A DNA stretch of 64,000 nucleotides from Halopseudomonas pelagia CL-AP6 (GCF_000410875.1 NZ_AROI01000016.1:186001-250000); one strand, 5' to 3'; positions 1 to 8,217 are shown, counted from the first letter of the stretch. The notes: generated by a model from the sequence alone, not told the origin. A program made the numbers and translations.

Positions 1-477
1 CCCTATTCTGCCGGGCAAACCCAGCAAGAGCTCTTTGTAAACGCCAGCATATATAGAGCAGTACCTGAACCCGACGCAAATGGACCACGCGGCATTGGGG
101 AGTTGCGCTGGATACCCAAGATCAATGGGGAGTTCACTATTCCGGTACTTACACTGCATAATCTGGGTGATCTGTTTGTGCCCTTCAGCATGCAGCAAAT
201 CTATCGTCAGAGGGCTATCAATAACGGCAATCCCAACTTGTTAGTTCAGAGAGCTATACGCTCGGTTGTTCACTGCGAGTTCACAACAGCTGAGGTTGAG
301 GAAGCTTTCACCGATCTCGTTGCCTGGGAACAGAATATTGCTGCTATCCCTGCGGGGGATGACGTTCTTGACGCTGCGGCGGTAGCTGAGGACGACTTTG
401 GTTGCGCATTCACCCGTGGCGATCGCTTAGTGATGCAAGGACTACCGACTTGCGCGTCGTTTCAAGTGCCTTTGTAA
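1..477 (+). CDS. C-terminal part of a secreted alpha/beta-hydrolase-like protein (5' truncated by window edge)
   Basis: The reading frame is open from base 1 and ends in TAA at 475-477, so only the last 158 residues are visible and the true start lies outside the window. The segment LHNLGDLFVPF resembles the acid-residue loop, and VVHCEFT the catalytic-histidine loop, of alpha/beta-hydrolase-fold enzymes, where the histidine sits close to the C-terminus. Two cysteines near the end (DFGCAFT and PTCASF) would suit an exported, disulfide-bonded protein. The substrate cannot be told. It converges on the phoX-tatAB unit and shares a terminator hairpin with it. The hydrolase assignment rests on remembered loop patterns only. 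Confidence 0.5.
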   Translation, partial: PYSAGQTQQELFVNASIYRAVPEPDANGPRGIGELRWIPKINGEFTIPVLTLHNLGDLFVPFSMQQIYRQRAINNGNPNLLVQRAIRSVVHCEFTTAEVEEAFTDLVAWEQNIAAIPAGDDVLDAAAVAEDDFGCAFTRGDRLVMQGLPTCASFQVPL

Positions 478-507
478 TGATCGACCACCTTCGCAATAGA
501 AGGTAAT

Positions 508-545
508 AAACAGGCCTGACACGCTCCGCGTGTCAGGCCTGTTTT
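508..545. terminator. Strong bidirectional rho-independent terminator
   Basis: A perfect 17-bp stem (508-524 paired with 528-544) with a 3-base loop is followed by a T-rich tract on the plus strand, and an A-rich flank gives T residues on the minus strand. It lies between the convergent hydrolase fragment and tatB, and the tatB stop codon falls inside the stem. Because a strong terminator follows tatB directly, no tatC can belong to this transcript. Confidence 0.85.
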
Positions 546-802
546 TCTTCCAGCGCCAGCACCTCTTGCACCTTGCGTTTCACGTTCGTGCGTTTCAGCG
601 CTATTACATTTTCCTTTAATTCTTCGAGTTCTTCCCGCGGCAGTTCCTTCTCCACCTGAGCCTGTACATCCGCCAAAGCTGCTTTCGCCTTGCCGACCAT
701 CACCCCTGCCACCTTGACGATAGCCAAAGCTCTCTGCGGTCCTAGCACCAGTAAAGCGACCGTCAGTATGAGCACCCATTCGCTCAAGCCATTATCGAAC
801 AT
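533..802 (-). CDS. tatB: TatB-like Sec-independent translocase subunit
   Basis: An 89-residue protein with the TatA/B layout: a short periplasmic N-terminus, one membrane helix (about residues 6-22), a Gly-Pro hinge (VLGPQR), an amphipathic helix and a charged, coiled-coil-like C-terminal tail rich in Glu and Lys. The start MFDNGLSEW and the VLGPQR hinge resemble TatB (usual MFDIGFSE and VLGPER) more than TatA. TatB acts with TatC to recognise twin-arginine signal peptides. The protein is shorter than housekeeping TatB. It lies 15 bp downstream of tatA in the same direction, and no tatC follows. A dedicated partner for the neighbouring PhoX is likely but inferred. Confidence 0.75.
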   Translation of the reverse strand: MFDNGLSEWVLILTVALLVLGPQRALAIVKVAGVMVGKAKAALADVQAQVEKELPREELEELKENVIALKRTNVKRKVQEVLALEEKQA

Positions 803-817
803 ACAGCGGCCTCCCGA

Positions 818-1045
818 TCAGGACACCAGCTCTTCTTTCTCGGCCTGGCGTTTCTGCGTGCTAAGTCCGGAATCGAGCGACAGCGCTTCGCTCGCCTCTT
901 CACTTTCGCGTACCGCCTTCTTGAAACCACTCAAGGCCCCGCCCAGGTCACCGCCAATGGAGCGCAGCCGTTTGGTCCCGAACAGCAACATCACAATTAC
1001 CAACACGATCAGCAAAGAGCCGATACTAACGCCACCAATACCCAT
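818..1045 (-). CDS. tatA: TatA-family pore-forming subunit
   Basis: A 75-residue protein with an N-terminal hydrophobic helix ([13 protein letters not shown]), the FGTKRL hinge that typifies TatA, then a Gly-rich amphipathic helix ([15 protein letters not shown]) and an acidic/basic tail. TatA oligomers form the conduit through which folded proteins cross the inner membrane. The ATG at 1043-1045 is preceded by GGAG. It sits between phoX and tatB on the same strand, about 100 bp downstream of phoX and separated from it by a hairpin. The family call is secure; whether it serves only PhoX is inference. Confidence 0.85.
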   Translation of the reverse strand: MGIGGVSIGSLLIVLVIVMLLFGTKRLRSIGGDLGGALSGFKKAVRESEEASEALSLDSGLSTQKRQAEKEELVS

Positions 1046-1060
1046 GGGAATTCTCCATAA

Positions 1061-1091
1061 AAAGGGTCCCGCGCAGGATAGCTGCGCGGGA
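1061..1091 (-). terminator. Hairpin with T-run between phoX and tatA (terminator or attenuator)
   Basis: A perfect 10-bp stem (1067-1076 with 1082-1091) and 5-base loop is followed on the minus strand by CCC and five T residues, just before the tatA ribosome-binding site. It looks like an intrinsic terminator after phoX. Its position inside a same-strand gene set suggests partial read-through, giving more PhoX mRNA than Tat mRNA. Confidence 0.65.
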
Positions 1092-1147
1092 TTAAAATGT
1101 AGATCTGCGGGATACCGACCGGCTCGCAGGAGCGGGTCGGCGTCCGA

Positions 1148-3295
1148 TCAGCTGCCGATCACACCACCATCGTCCTTCCAGATCACCACGGTCGCGGAGC
1201 GCGGCGGGTACAGATTCAGGTTGCCATCTGGCCAGGAGCTGCGGTTGGTGCCGGCAGCCCACTCCGTGCCACTGGTCGTCGCGCCGGGGTGCTGCACGTT
1301 GATAAACAGTGTGCGCTGATCGGGCGTGGTGATGCAGCCAGTGATTTCCTGACCAATGGGTCCGGTCAGAAAGCGGCGCACCTCACCGGAGACCGGATCG
1401 GCAGCAAACATCTGGTTGTTCCCCATAATCTTGAACGCACCGGAGTTCTGCGAGCCTTCACCAACATCGGTCTGAATCCAGACACGGCTGTCCTTGTCGA
1501 TCCACAGGCCATCGGGTGAACTCATGTAGGCATCTTCGGTTAGCACATTGCCGTTCATGTCACGACCTGACAGGTTGTCCGTTTTGTCATCTATGGTTAG
1601 CTTATCTTTATGAGCCTCTCCACCGTCCCCCGCCAGCAGGAATAGATCCCATTCAAACTGAGTTGCAGCCTGGTCGCCATCGGCTTCTGCCCAGCGCACA
1701 ATCTGACCGTGTCTGTTTTGAGCGCGCGGATTAGCTCCACCATCACCCTCTGGAAGGCCGCTGTTATTGGTAAGCGTAAAGTAGACGTCGCCATTGTTGG
1801 GATCCACTGCGCCCCACTCGGGACGATCCATTGGCGTTGCGCCAACAGTGTTAGCGGCCAAACGGGTGTTAACTAGCACATCAGCCTGGCTGGTAAAGCC
1901 GTTGGTGTTGGTCAGGCCATTCTCGCCATAGACCAGCGGCAGCCATTCACCGCTGCCATCCGCGTTGAATTTGGCTACATAAAGAGTCCCGGTATCCAGT
2001 ATGGAGCCGTTAGTAGTGGCCCGATTGTAGTTCTGTGCAGTGACGAATTTATAAATGTGCTGATAGGTGGAGTCATCACCGGAATAACAGACCACTGGGC
2101 TGCCTTCGACAGCCGGTGCAAAAACCACGCCTTCATGGGCAAAGCGCCCTAAGGCCGTGCGTTTCTGTGGTACCGCATCGGCGTTGAAGGGATCCACTTC
2201 GACCATCCAACCGAAACAGTTGGGTTCATTGCGGTAATCGCCGGTCGCATTAGCAGCCTTGATGCTGGCATCAAAACGCACATACTCATCGGCACCACTG
2301 TCAGCCAGCTCCCAGGCATAGCGGCCAGTGCCAGTGGCACTGGAGTTCACACCGTAGCGCGCATGCTCGCGCGGGTTGGCCTTGCCGCCATTGCGGAAGT
2401 AACCGGCCCAGTTTTCCTCGGAGAACATATAGGTGTTCCACGGTGTTACACCGTGAGCACAGTTGTTCAGCGTGCCACGGGTCATGGTCCCAGTCGGGCT
2501 GTGCAGTGTGCGAACGAAAGAGGTGCCTCGCACCGGGCCCTGGATAGCCATGGGCGTCAGAGCGGTGATGCGGCGATTGAGGTTGTCGGGCTGAATCTGC
2601 CACTCGTTATTGTTGCCCTTGATAATGCGGAAAATGCTGATGCCGTGAGCATTCATTTCTTTCAACACTTCGTCTGTATCGCGACGACGGTTGATAACTT
2701 CACCCTCGGCGTCAAGATCGTCGTAAATGCGCACGCCACCGGAACCCAGGTTCTGGCCGATAGAGTTCTCGTGCATATAGCGTGGCTCGACATACTCGTG
2801 GTTGATTACCAGCAGGCCATCCGTTGAACTACCTTCGTGCGGATCAGTCCCTTCGATGGGGAAAAAATGCATGCCATCGTGATGCGAGCCCACCTGGTCA
2901 GCCTGATCAGCACCAGTGTTATTGACGGAAAACGCAGGAAATGCGCCTGCTATCGGCGTACCCCAGGGCGCCAGAACATGGTAGCTGTAGCCCTCAGGCA
3001 CAATAATCTCATCCGCTTCGCTAGTCGGAATCGCGGTAAATCCAAGCAGCGCGGCTGGTGCAGGTGCGGGCTCAGCCTCATCATCATCGCTACTGGAGCC
3101 GCTGTTACAGCCGACCAAACCGACGCCCATAAAACCGAGCGCCGCAGCACCCATGCTGCCTTTGAGCACATCACGGCGGGCCAAGCGGGCCTGAAGGATT
3201 GAAGCAAAAGTGGGGTTGAGCGAGTAATTGACCTGCGGCTCGTCACCCTCACCATGGTCAATAACGGTCATATGCGTACGTAGTTCTGTGGACAT
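1148..3295 (-). CDS. phoX: PhoX-family (DUF839) Tat-exported alkaline phosphatase
   Basis: A 715-residue DUF839 protein. The family includes the Ca/Fe-dependent monomeric alkaline phosphatase PhoX, which releases phosphate from organic phosphomonoesters in the periplasm or outside the cell. The N-terminus has a long leader, then ARRDVLKG (Arg40-Arg41, a twin-arginine motif), a hydrophobic stretch and LVGC (Cys63), a possible lipobox, followed by a Ser/Asp/Pro/Ala linker. It may therefore be a Tat-dependent lipoprotein. The C-terminus (RSATVVIWKDDGGVIG) is typical of the family. The tatA and tatB genes follow, and a possible Pho box lies upstream. Phosphatase activity is assigned by family, not shown. 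Confidence 0.8.
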   Translation of the reverse strand: MSTELRTHMTVIDHGEGDEPQVNYSLNPTFASILQARLARRDVLKGSMGAAALGFMGVGLVGCNSGSSSDDDEAEPAPAPAALLGFTAIPTSEADEIIVPEGYSYHVLAPWGTPIAGAFPAFSVNNTGADQADQVGSHHDGMHFFPIEGTDPHEGSSTDGLLVINHEYVEPRYMHENSIGQNLGSGGVRIYDDLDAEGEVINRRRDTDEVLKEMNAHGISIFRIIKGNNNEWQIQPDNLNRRITALTPMAIQGPVRGTSFVRTLHSPTGTMTRGTLNNCAHGVTPWNTYMFSEENWAGYFRNGGKANPREHARYGVNSSATGTGRYAWELADSGADEYVRFDASIKAANATGDYRNEPNCFGWMVEVDPFNADAVPQKRTALGRFAHEGVVFAPAVEGSPVVCYSGDDSTYQHIYKFVTAQNYNRATTNGSILDTGTLYVAKFNADGSGEWLPLVYGENGLTNTNGFTSQADVLVNTRLAANTVGATPMDRPEWGAVDPNNGDVYFTLTNNSGLPEGDGGANPRAQNRHGQIVRWAEADGDQAATQFEWDLFLLAGDGGEAHKDKLTIDDKTDNLSGRDMNGNVLTEDAYMSSPDGLWIDKDSRVWIQTDVGEGSQNSGAFKIMGNNQMFAADPVSGEVRRFLTGPIGQEITGCITTPDQRTLFINVQHPGATTSGTEWAAGTNRSSWPDGNLNLYPPRSATVVIWKDDGGVIGS

Positions 3296-3350
3296 CCGGC
3301 TTTCCTCATCAGGTTTATTGGAATTGACCGATATATGATGAAAAAGGTAG

Positions 3351-3379
3351 ATGACAGAAAGGCAGCAGAAAGATGAAGG
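3351..3379 (-). promoter_or_regulatory. Candidate tandem Pho box upstream of phoX
   Basis: On the minus strand, 56 bp before the phoX ATG, three heptamers recur every 11 bp: CCTTCAT, CTGCTGC and CTGTCAT. The PhoB consensus half-site is CTGTCAT at 11-bp spacing; the last copy is perfect, the first matches 5 of 7 and the middle one is poor. A CATATAT -10-like element lies 13 bp downstream, close to the arrangement of PhoB-activated promoters. The spacing is suggestive but two of the three sites are degenerate. Confidence 0.4.
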
Positions 3380-3514
3380 TTGTGGTTAAATTTCGGTTAA
3401 AAAGAAAGTCGGAAATATGACGCCCCAACTCGTCGGCGCACGCTGCGAGCCGACATGCTTTTGCAACATGCGACAGATAGCCTGTGTTGCACACACCGTC
3501 CGGTAGCTCCAAGC

Positions 3515-4474
3515 ATGCAAGCCAAGCGCCCCCTTGAAAAGGGTGAAACCATTCCCGACTTTCTATTACCGGCGCTGGAAGGCGTCCATCGACTGTTTTA
3601 TGAGGTTTATTGTGGTCAGCCAACATTACTGCTGATAGCCGACCGAGCCGATCAATTGCCGCCAGCGAGCGATCTACCCGCTACGCTGCAGGCACTTGTC
3701 CTGCTGCGCAGTAGTGACAGCACGCAGAGCTCATTCTTGCCTACATTGCATGGCGCAGGTGCGCTGTGCGACAGGTTAATCGGCATTGATACTCCACGAC
3801 CCTGCGCATTGCTGCTGACACCCCAGTTGCACTTGCACAGCCGGGTAGCACCGCTTTCGATCCCGAGCATCCATGAGGCCGCAGTAACGCTAGAGCAACA
3901 ACAACAGCCGAACATCGTCAGCAATACCGCGCCCGTGCTGATGCTGCGCCATCTGCTGCCAGCCCAGACCTGCCAGCGATTGATCGCCGCCTGGGAAGCA
4001 TCACACCACCCTAGCAGCATGGTCAGGCGCCAGAACGGAAAACAGATCTTGCAAGAAGACCATCGCTACAAACGCCGCCAGGATCATCAACTCAGTGATC
4101 CAGCACTCACCGGCATGCTGAACGAAGCACTTGGCCAAGAGCTGCTCCCAGCCCTGGCCCGCAGCTTCCATTACATAGCCAATCGCACCGAGGGCTACAA
4201 GATAGTCGCCTACCACGCTCACGAGGGCGGACACTTCGGCGCTCATCGAGACAACATATCGGCACAGACCCGGCACCGCCATTTTGCTCTGAGCATCAAC
4301 CTGAGCGACGATTACGAAGGCGGCGAGTTGGCGTTTCCAGAGTTTGGCATGACGCGCTATCGCCCCCCGGGCGGCGGTGCAATAGTGTTTTCCAGTTCAT
4401 TGCTGCACAAGGTCCATCCGGTGACAGCTGGCTGCCGGTACGCCGCACTGACGTTTCTCTGGAAAGACAGTTGA
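3515..4474 (+). CDS. Redoxin-like domain fused to a prolyl-4-hydroxylase-type 2OG-Fe(II) oxygenase
   Basis: A 319-residue protein. Residues 1-130 look like a peroxiredoxin fold (GETIPDFLLPALEG near the start) but lack a recognisable peroxidatic Cys. Residues 140-319 are a 2-oxoglutarate/Fe(II) dioxygenase of the prolyl hydroxylase type: iron ligands H244-x-D246 in HFGAHRD and H298 in LLHKV, with R308 placed to bind 2-oxoglutarate. GGELAFPEFG and FSSSLLHKVHPVTAGCRY are typical of the domain. The first in-frame ATG is at 3455, but the redoxin homology begins at the ATG at 3515, which I chose; neither start has a strong ribosome-binding site. The gene is divergent from phoX. The substrate is unknown. 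Confidence 0.7.
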   Translation: MQAKRPLEKGETIPDFLLPALEGVHRLFYEVYCGQPTLLLIADRADQLPPASDLPATLQALVLLRSSDSTQSSFLPTLHGAGALCDRLIGIDTPRPCALLLTPQLHLHSRVAPLSIPSIHEAAVTLEQQQQPNIVSNTAPVLMLRHLLPAQTCQRLIAAWEASHHPSSMVRRQNGKQILQEDHRYKRRQDHQLSDPALTGMLNEALGQELLPALARSFHYIANRTEGYKIVAYHAHEGGHFGAHRDNISAQTRHRHFALSINLSDDYEGGELAFPEFGMTRYRPPGGGAIVFSSSLLHKVHPVTAGCRYAALTFLWKDS

Positions 4475-4622
4475 GCCAACATCTTCAGGAATCAGGCGAG
4501 CATGGCAGCGCAGTTAACCAGCGGTAATACGCTGCGCTAACGGCTCGAACTTCATTCAACGTAAACAATGACATAGGCATGTGGAGCCAACGCGGCGCTA
4601 TCCAGATGTGGGACGAAAGCAG

Positions 4623-4641
4623 TATAGTAATGATTCTCAAC
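4623..4641 (+). promoter_or_regulatory. Candidate Fur box before the siderophore receptor
   Basis: The stretch TAGTAATGATTCTCAAC resembles the core of Pseudomonas Fur boxes (AATGATTCTCATT type) and lies about 22 bp before the receptor ATG. The left half is better conserved than the right. Iron repression is expected for a TonB-dependent siderophore receptor, which supports the call. Confidence 0.5.
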
Positions 4642-4663
4642 AACACCTGCGAACGAGTAGCAT

Positions 4664-6781
4664 ATGCCCTGCACCCGCCCCTTCTCCACCCAGCCCCGCT
4701 GGCGTTTCACCCTGCTCGCCCTGGCCTTGATGCCCGCCGCCAGTAGCCTCGCGGCCGCACCCGCCACCCCACTGGAGCTACCCAGCCAGGCCATCACCGC
4801 AACCCGTGAGGACGACAGCAGCTACAGAGCCAAGACCGCCAGCACCGCGAGCAAAAGCGCTGTGCCTATCATGCAGGAAGCTCAGGCGGTGCAAGTGGTC
4901 ACCGAACAGGTGATCGAGGACTATCAGGTGCAGTCGCTGGACGACGCGATGAAGTTCGTCAGCGGCATGACTCAGAGCAACACCCTGGCCGGCACCCAGG
5001 ACGGCTTCGTCAAGCGTGGTTTCGGCAGCAACGCCGACGGCTCGATCCTGCGTGACGGCATCCGCTCCAGTCTGTCGCGCAACGTCAGCGCCACCACTGA
5101 GCGCGTGGAAGTACTCAAGGGCCCGGCCTCCCTGCTCTATGGCGCACTGGAACCCGGCGGCTTGATCAATGTAATCAGCAAGCAGCCTGAGTACCAGCGG
5201 CGCTCGCAGATCAGCGGCGAAACCAGCAGCGAGGGCGGCGGCAACCTCATGCTCGACACTACCGGCCCGCTGGGCGACAGCGGCTTCGCCTATCGCCTGA
5301 TTGCCGAACGGCAGCACCAGGACTACTGGCGCAACTTCGGCACCGACAGCCATACCCTGGTCGCACCTTCTCTGAGCTGGAGCGGCGATGATCTGCGCAT
5401 CACCCTGGCTTACGAGCACAAGGAGTACTCGACGCCGGTGGATCGTGGCACGGTGATCATCAACGGCAAACCGGCTAACAGCGAATACAACGCGCGCTTT
5501 AACGAGCGCTGGGCAAAAGCCGAAGGCACCAGTGAGCTGTTTACCGCCAAGGCCGAATACCAACTCAACCCAGACTGGCTAAGCCGCCTGACCTACGGCT
5601 GGAACAACGAGCGCTACGACTATGCCGAGGCACGGCCGGCCGCGCTTGACGCCACCACTGGCGCACTCAGCCGCCGCTCCGACGGCAGCGAACACGACAA
5701 CCAGACCCAATACCTAGCCTGGGACTGGATTGGCAGCGCCAGCTTGTTCGGCCAACGTCATGACCTGCTGCTGGGCGCTGACACCGAGCGGGTCGACAAT
5801 TTCCGCGGTGATACCTATCGCGGCCCAGCCGTTGGTGGCTTCAACATCTACCAACCGGTCTATGGCGGCCTGGGCGAACCTTCGGTGATCAGCAACGTGC
5901 AGAGCGACAGAAGCGATGACCTGCACTCAAGCTCGCTGTATGTGAAAGACAACTGGCACCTCAACGAGCAATGGATACTGGTGGCCGGCGGGCGTTACCA
6001 GCACTTTGAGCAACTGGTCGAGCAGGGCCGCGGCGACAACTATGTCAAGACCACTGACCGCCAGGACAACAGCTTTCTGCCGTTTGCCGGCCTGGTCTAC
6101 CAGCTCAACCAACAGGTCTCGCTATACGGCAACTACAGCCGCTCGTTTGTGCCCAACGCCTCCGACACCGACAGCGGCCAGGCATTCGACCCGGAACAAG
6201 GCCGCAGTTATGAACTGGGCATCAAGCTCGACCTGAGCAACGCCATCACAGCCAGTGCAGCCCTGTTCGACATCGAGAAAGAGAACGTCGTGGTCGAGAC
6301 CAACGGCATCAAACAAGCGGCCGGCAAGGTTGGCTCGCGAGGCGTTGAAGTCGATGTCAGCGGGCGCATCGCCGAGCGCTGGGAGCTGCTCGGCACCTAT
6401 GCTTACACCGACACGGAAATTCTCGACGACCCGGCCAACCAGGGTAACGAACTGGTCAATGCCGCGCAGAATATCGCCAGCCTGTACCTGACCCACCATC
6501 TGGCGCTGCCCAGCGGCGCCGGACAATGGCGGGTGGGCGGCGGCGCGCGCTATGTCGGCGAACGTGCAGGGGATAACGCCAACAGCTTCTGGCTAGATAG
6601 CTACACCGTGACCGATGCGTTTATTAGCTGGGAAAGCCAGCTACTGGGCGACAAAACCCGCCTGCAGTTGAACGCGCGCAACCTGTTCAACCAGGAGTAC
6701 TACCCCTCCAGCGGCGGCAACCTGCGCGTCGCCGCCGGCGAACCGCGCGAGCTGCGCCTGTCGGCCAGCGTTGAGTTCTAG
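4664..6781 (+). CDS. TonB-dependent siderophore receptor
   Basis: A 705-residue outer-membrane receptor for ferric-siderophore uptake. A basic N-terminus and hydrophobic core ending ASSLAAA form the signal peptide. A plug domain follows (about residues 60-190; QAVQVVTEQVIEDYQ, then VEVLKGPASLLYGALEPGGLINVISKQP, the classic plug end), and then a 22-strand-type barrel ending in LRLSASVEF with a terminal Phe. There is no N-terminal STN signalling domain before the plug, so it is a transport-only receptor rather than one coupled to an ECF sigma factor. The C-terminal LNARNLFNQEYY motif matches ferrichrome/pyoverdine-type receptors. The ligand cannot be told. A candidate Fur box precedes it. Confidence 0.88.
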   Translation: MPCTRPFSTQPRWRFTLLALALMPAASSLAAAPATPLELPSQAITATREDDSSYRAKTASTASKSAVPIMQEAQAVQVVTEQVIEDYQVQSLDDAMKFVSGMTQSNTLAGTQDGFVKRGFGSNADGSILRDGIRSSLSRNVSATTERVEVLKGPASLLYGALEPGGLINVISKQPEYQRRSQISGETSSEGGGNLMLDTTGPLGDSGFAYRLIAERQHQDYWRNFGTDSHTLVAPSLSWSGDDLRITLAYEHKEYSTPVDRGTVIINGKPANSEYNARFNERWAKAEGTSELFTAKAEYQLNPDWLSRLTYGWNNERYDYAEARPAALDATTGALSRRSDGSEHDNQTQYLAWDWIGSASLFGQRHDLLLGADTERVDNFRGDTYRGPAVGGFNIYQPVYGGLGEPSVISNVQSDRSDDLHSSSLYVKDNWHLNEQWILVAGGRYQHFEQLVEQGRGDNYVKTTDRQDNSFLPFAGLVYQLNQQVSLYGNYSRSFVPNASDTDSGQAFDPEQGRSYELGIKLDLSNAITASAALFDIEKENVVVETNGIKQAAGKVGSRGVEVDVSGRIAERWELLGTYAYTDTEILDDPANQGNELVNAAQNIASLYLTHHLALPSGAGQWRVGGGARYVGERAGDNANSFWLDSYTVTDAFISWESQLLGDKTRLQLNARNLFNQEYYPSSGGNLRVAAGEPRELRLSASVEF

Positions 6782-6794
6782 GCGCATAACGGGC

Positions 6795-6818
6795 CAACGC
6801 CGGGTCATACCGGCGTTG
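6795..6818. terminator. GC-rich hairpin after the receptor gene
   Basis: A perfect 9-bp stem (6795-6803 with 6810-6818) and 6-base loop lie 14 bp after the receptor stop codon. No T-run follows, so this is a weak terminator or an mRNA 3'-end stabiliser. Confidence 0.4.
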
Positions 6819-6882
6819 TACTGACGATAGGGGCCGCGTGGTAAGATGTCGGCTACTTCAGACTCTCCGCGAGACGCTCAAT

Positions 6883-7416
6883 ATGCCAGACAATAGTCGG
6901 AACAGCCCCCGCCTGATCAAGAAGTACTCCAATCGGCGCCTGTACGATACCCACACCAGCAGCCACGTAACGCTGAGCGATCTCCGCCAGATGGTGATTG
7001 ACGAGATACCTTTTCAGATAGTCGATGCCAAGAGTGGCGAGGATCTGACCCGCAGTATTCTGATGCAGATCATCCAAGAGGCGGAAAGCGATGGCGAGCC
7101 GATCTTCTCCAGCGACATGCTCAAAGGCATCATCCGCTTCTACGGGCCGTTTCAGGGCATGCTCGGCAGCTACCTGGAAAAGAGCATAGAGACCGTCATC
7201 GACATCCAGACCCAGAACGGTGTGCAATCATCCCAAGCTTGGACCGAGTTCATGCACAAGCAGATGCCGGTAATGCAGGATCTGATGAACCAGTATGTCG
7301 AACAATCAAAGAAGCTTTACCTTAATACCCAGAACCTCTTCGGCCTGTTCGGTGGCATCCCGCCAAGCAAGCCGGACGCCAGCAACGAACGCAAAAAAGA
7401 CGGCAATGGGGAATGA
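6883..7416 (+). CDS. phaR: Polyhydroxyalkanoate synthesis repressor PhaR
   Basis: A 177-residue regulator with the diagnostic N-terminal PHB/PHA accumulation regulator DNA-binding domain (RLIKKYSNRRLYDT, residues about 10-23, then HVTLSDLRQMV) and one C-terminal PHB_acc domain (about residues 65-110, with FYGPFQGMLGSYLEKS). Family members bind both nascent PHA and DNA: they repress phasin genes until polymer forms and titrates them. The start at 6883 is chosen because the conserved domain begins immediately after it; the upstream in-frame codons encode unrelated sequence. The gene converges on the phasin gene, its expected target. Confidence 0.92.
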   Translation: MPDNSRNSPRLIKKYSNRRLYDTHTSSHVTLSDLRQMVIDEIPFQIVDAKSGEDLTRSILMQIIQEAESDGEPIFSSDMLKGIIRFYGPFQGMLGSYLEKSIETVIDIQTQNGVQSSQAWTEFMHKQMPVMQDLMNQYVEQSKKLYLNTQNLFGLFGGIPPSKPDASNERKKDGNGE

Positions 7417-7438
7417 TCCCCATCGCCATCTCATGCCC

Positions 7439-7462
7439 CGCAAGTAACTTGATTTACTTGCG
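7439..7462. terminator. Hairpin between convergent phaR and phaP
   Basis: A 9-bp inverted repeat (7439-7447 with 7454-7462) with a 6-base loop lies in the phaR/phaP gap and includes the phasin stop codon. Neither side has a clear T-run, so efficiency is uncertain. Confidence 0.35.
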
Positions 7463-8023
7463 TGAACCGCCCGCAGCCTTGCCGGCCTCGCGGGTAGCCT
7501 GACCGGCCGCCGAAGCCGCCGCAGCAATACCATTCTCGGCGATTTCCGCTGCCTGCTTGGCCGCCTTTTGCGCACTTTCGTAGACGCTGCCAACACTTGC
7601 CAGCGTCGACTTGAGCACCGCCGCCACTGGCTCGGTGCCGGCAGGTGCATTCTTGGCTATCTCCTCCACCAGTTCCTGTACCTGCTTGGCACTTGCCTCT
7701 ACCTGACGCTCAGCAAGCTTGGCAATTTCCGATTGGGTGCCGGACATCAGTTCATACACCTGACGATTGAACTCCAGCAAGCGCTCGGTCTGAACCGAGG
7801 GCTGGGTGAAAGACGTCTGCCACTCGGCGAAAGACTGCGGGTCACGCACCGACAGCAGCTTGCTGATGCTGCCGAATTGATCATCGCTCGAGGCACGCAG
7901 CGTTTTGAATTGCAACTGACTAAGCTGCTCGACCCCTTCGAAGACCTTGCTGCTGATCTGTTGCAATAGGTCGAGGTTGGCTTGCTGAGCGCTTTGCAGT
8001 TTTTCTGTATCGAGAAAAGACAT
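7454..8023 (-). CDS. phaP: Phasin family protein (PHA granule surface protein)
   Basis: A 189-residue helical, amphipathic protein of the phasin family: MSFLDTEKLQSAQQANLDLLQQISSKVFEGVEQL, then FAEWQTSF and a long Gln/Glu/Ala-rich coil, with an Ala/Gly/Lys-rich tail. Phasins coat PHA granules, control their size and number, and promote synthase activity. The ribosome-binding site is AGGAGA before the ATG at 8021-8023. Convergent phaR and the TGC-type palindromes in the upstream gap are consistent with PhaR repression. There is no membrane segment or signal peptide. Confidence 0.88.
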   Translation of the reverse strand: MSFLDTEKLQSAQQANLDLLQQISSKVFEGVEQLSQLQFKTLRASSDDQFGSISKLLSVRDPQSFAEWQTSFTQPSVQTERLLEFNRQVYELMSGTQSEIAKLAERQVEASAKQVQELVEEIAKNAPAGTEPVAAVLKSTLASVGSVYESAQKAAKQAAEIAENGIAAAASAAGQATREAGKAAGGSRK

Positions 8024-8217
8024 GGTTGATATCTCCTGGCAATGGGAAGATCAATAAAGGACCTGACTCCAGTTTTCCAGATCAAAGGGACACCGGCTCG
8101 ACTGGCTTGCCGCACAACTACATAGCCTGCATTTCAGCCTTGCTTCCACACTTGACCTAAAACCGAATGGTGCGCGAGAGCTACCACAATGAAACCGACT
8201 CGCAGTTCGATTGTTGC

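Noticed and set aside
462-779. A 105-residue minus-strand frame overlapping tatB
   Set aside because: Arg/Gly-rich shadow in another frame; tatB has the real family features.
4778-5563. A 261-residue minus-strand frame inside the TonB receptor gene
   Set aside because: Antisense shadow of a GC-rich gene; no recognisable domain, and the plus strand encodes a complete receptor.
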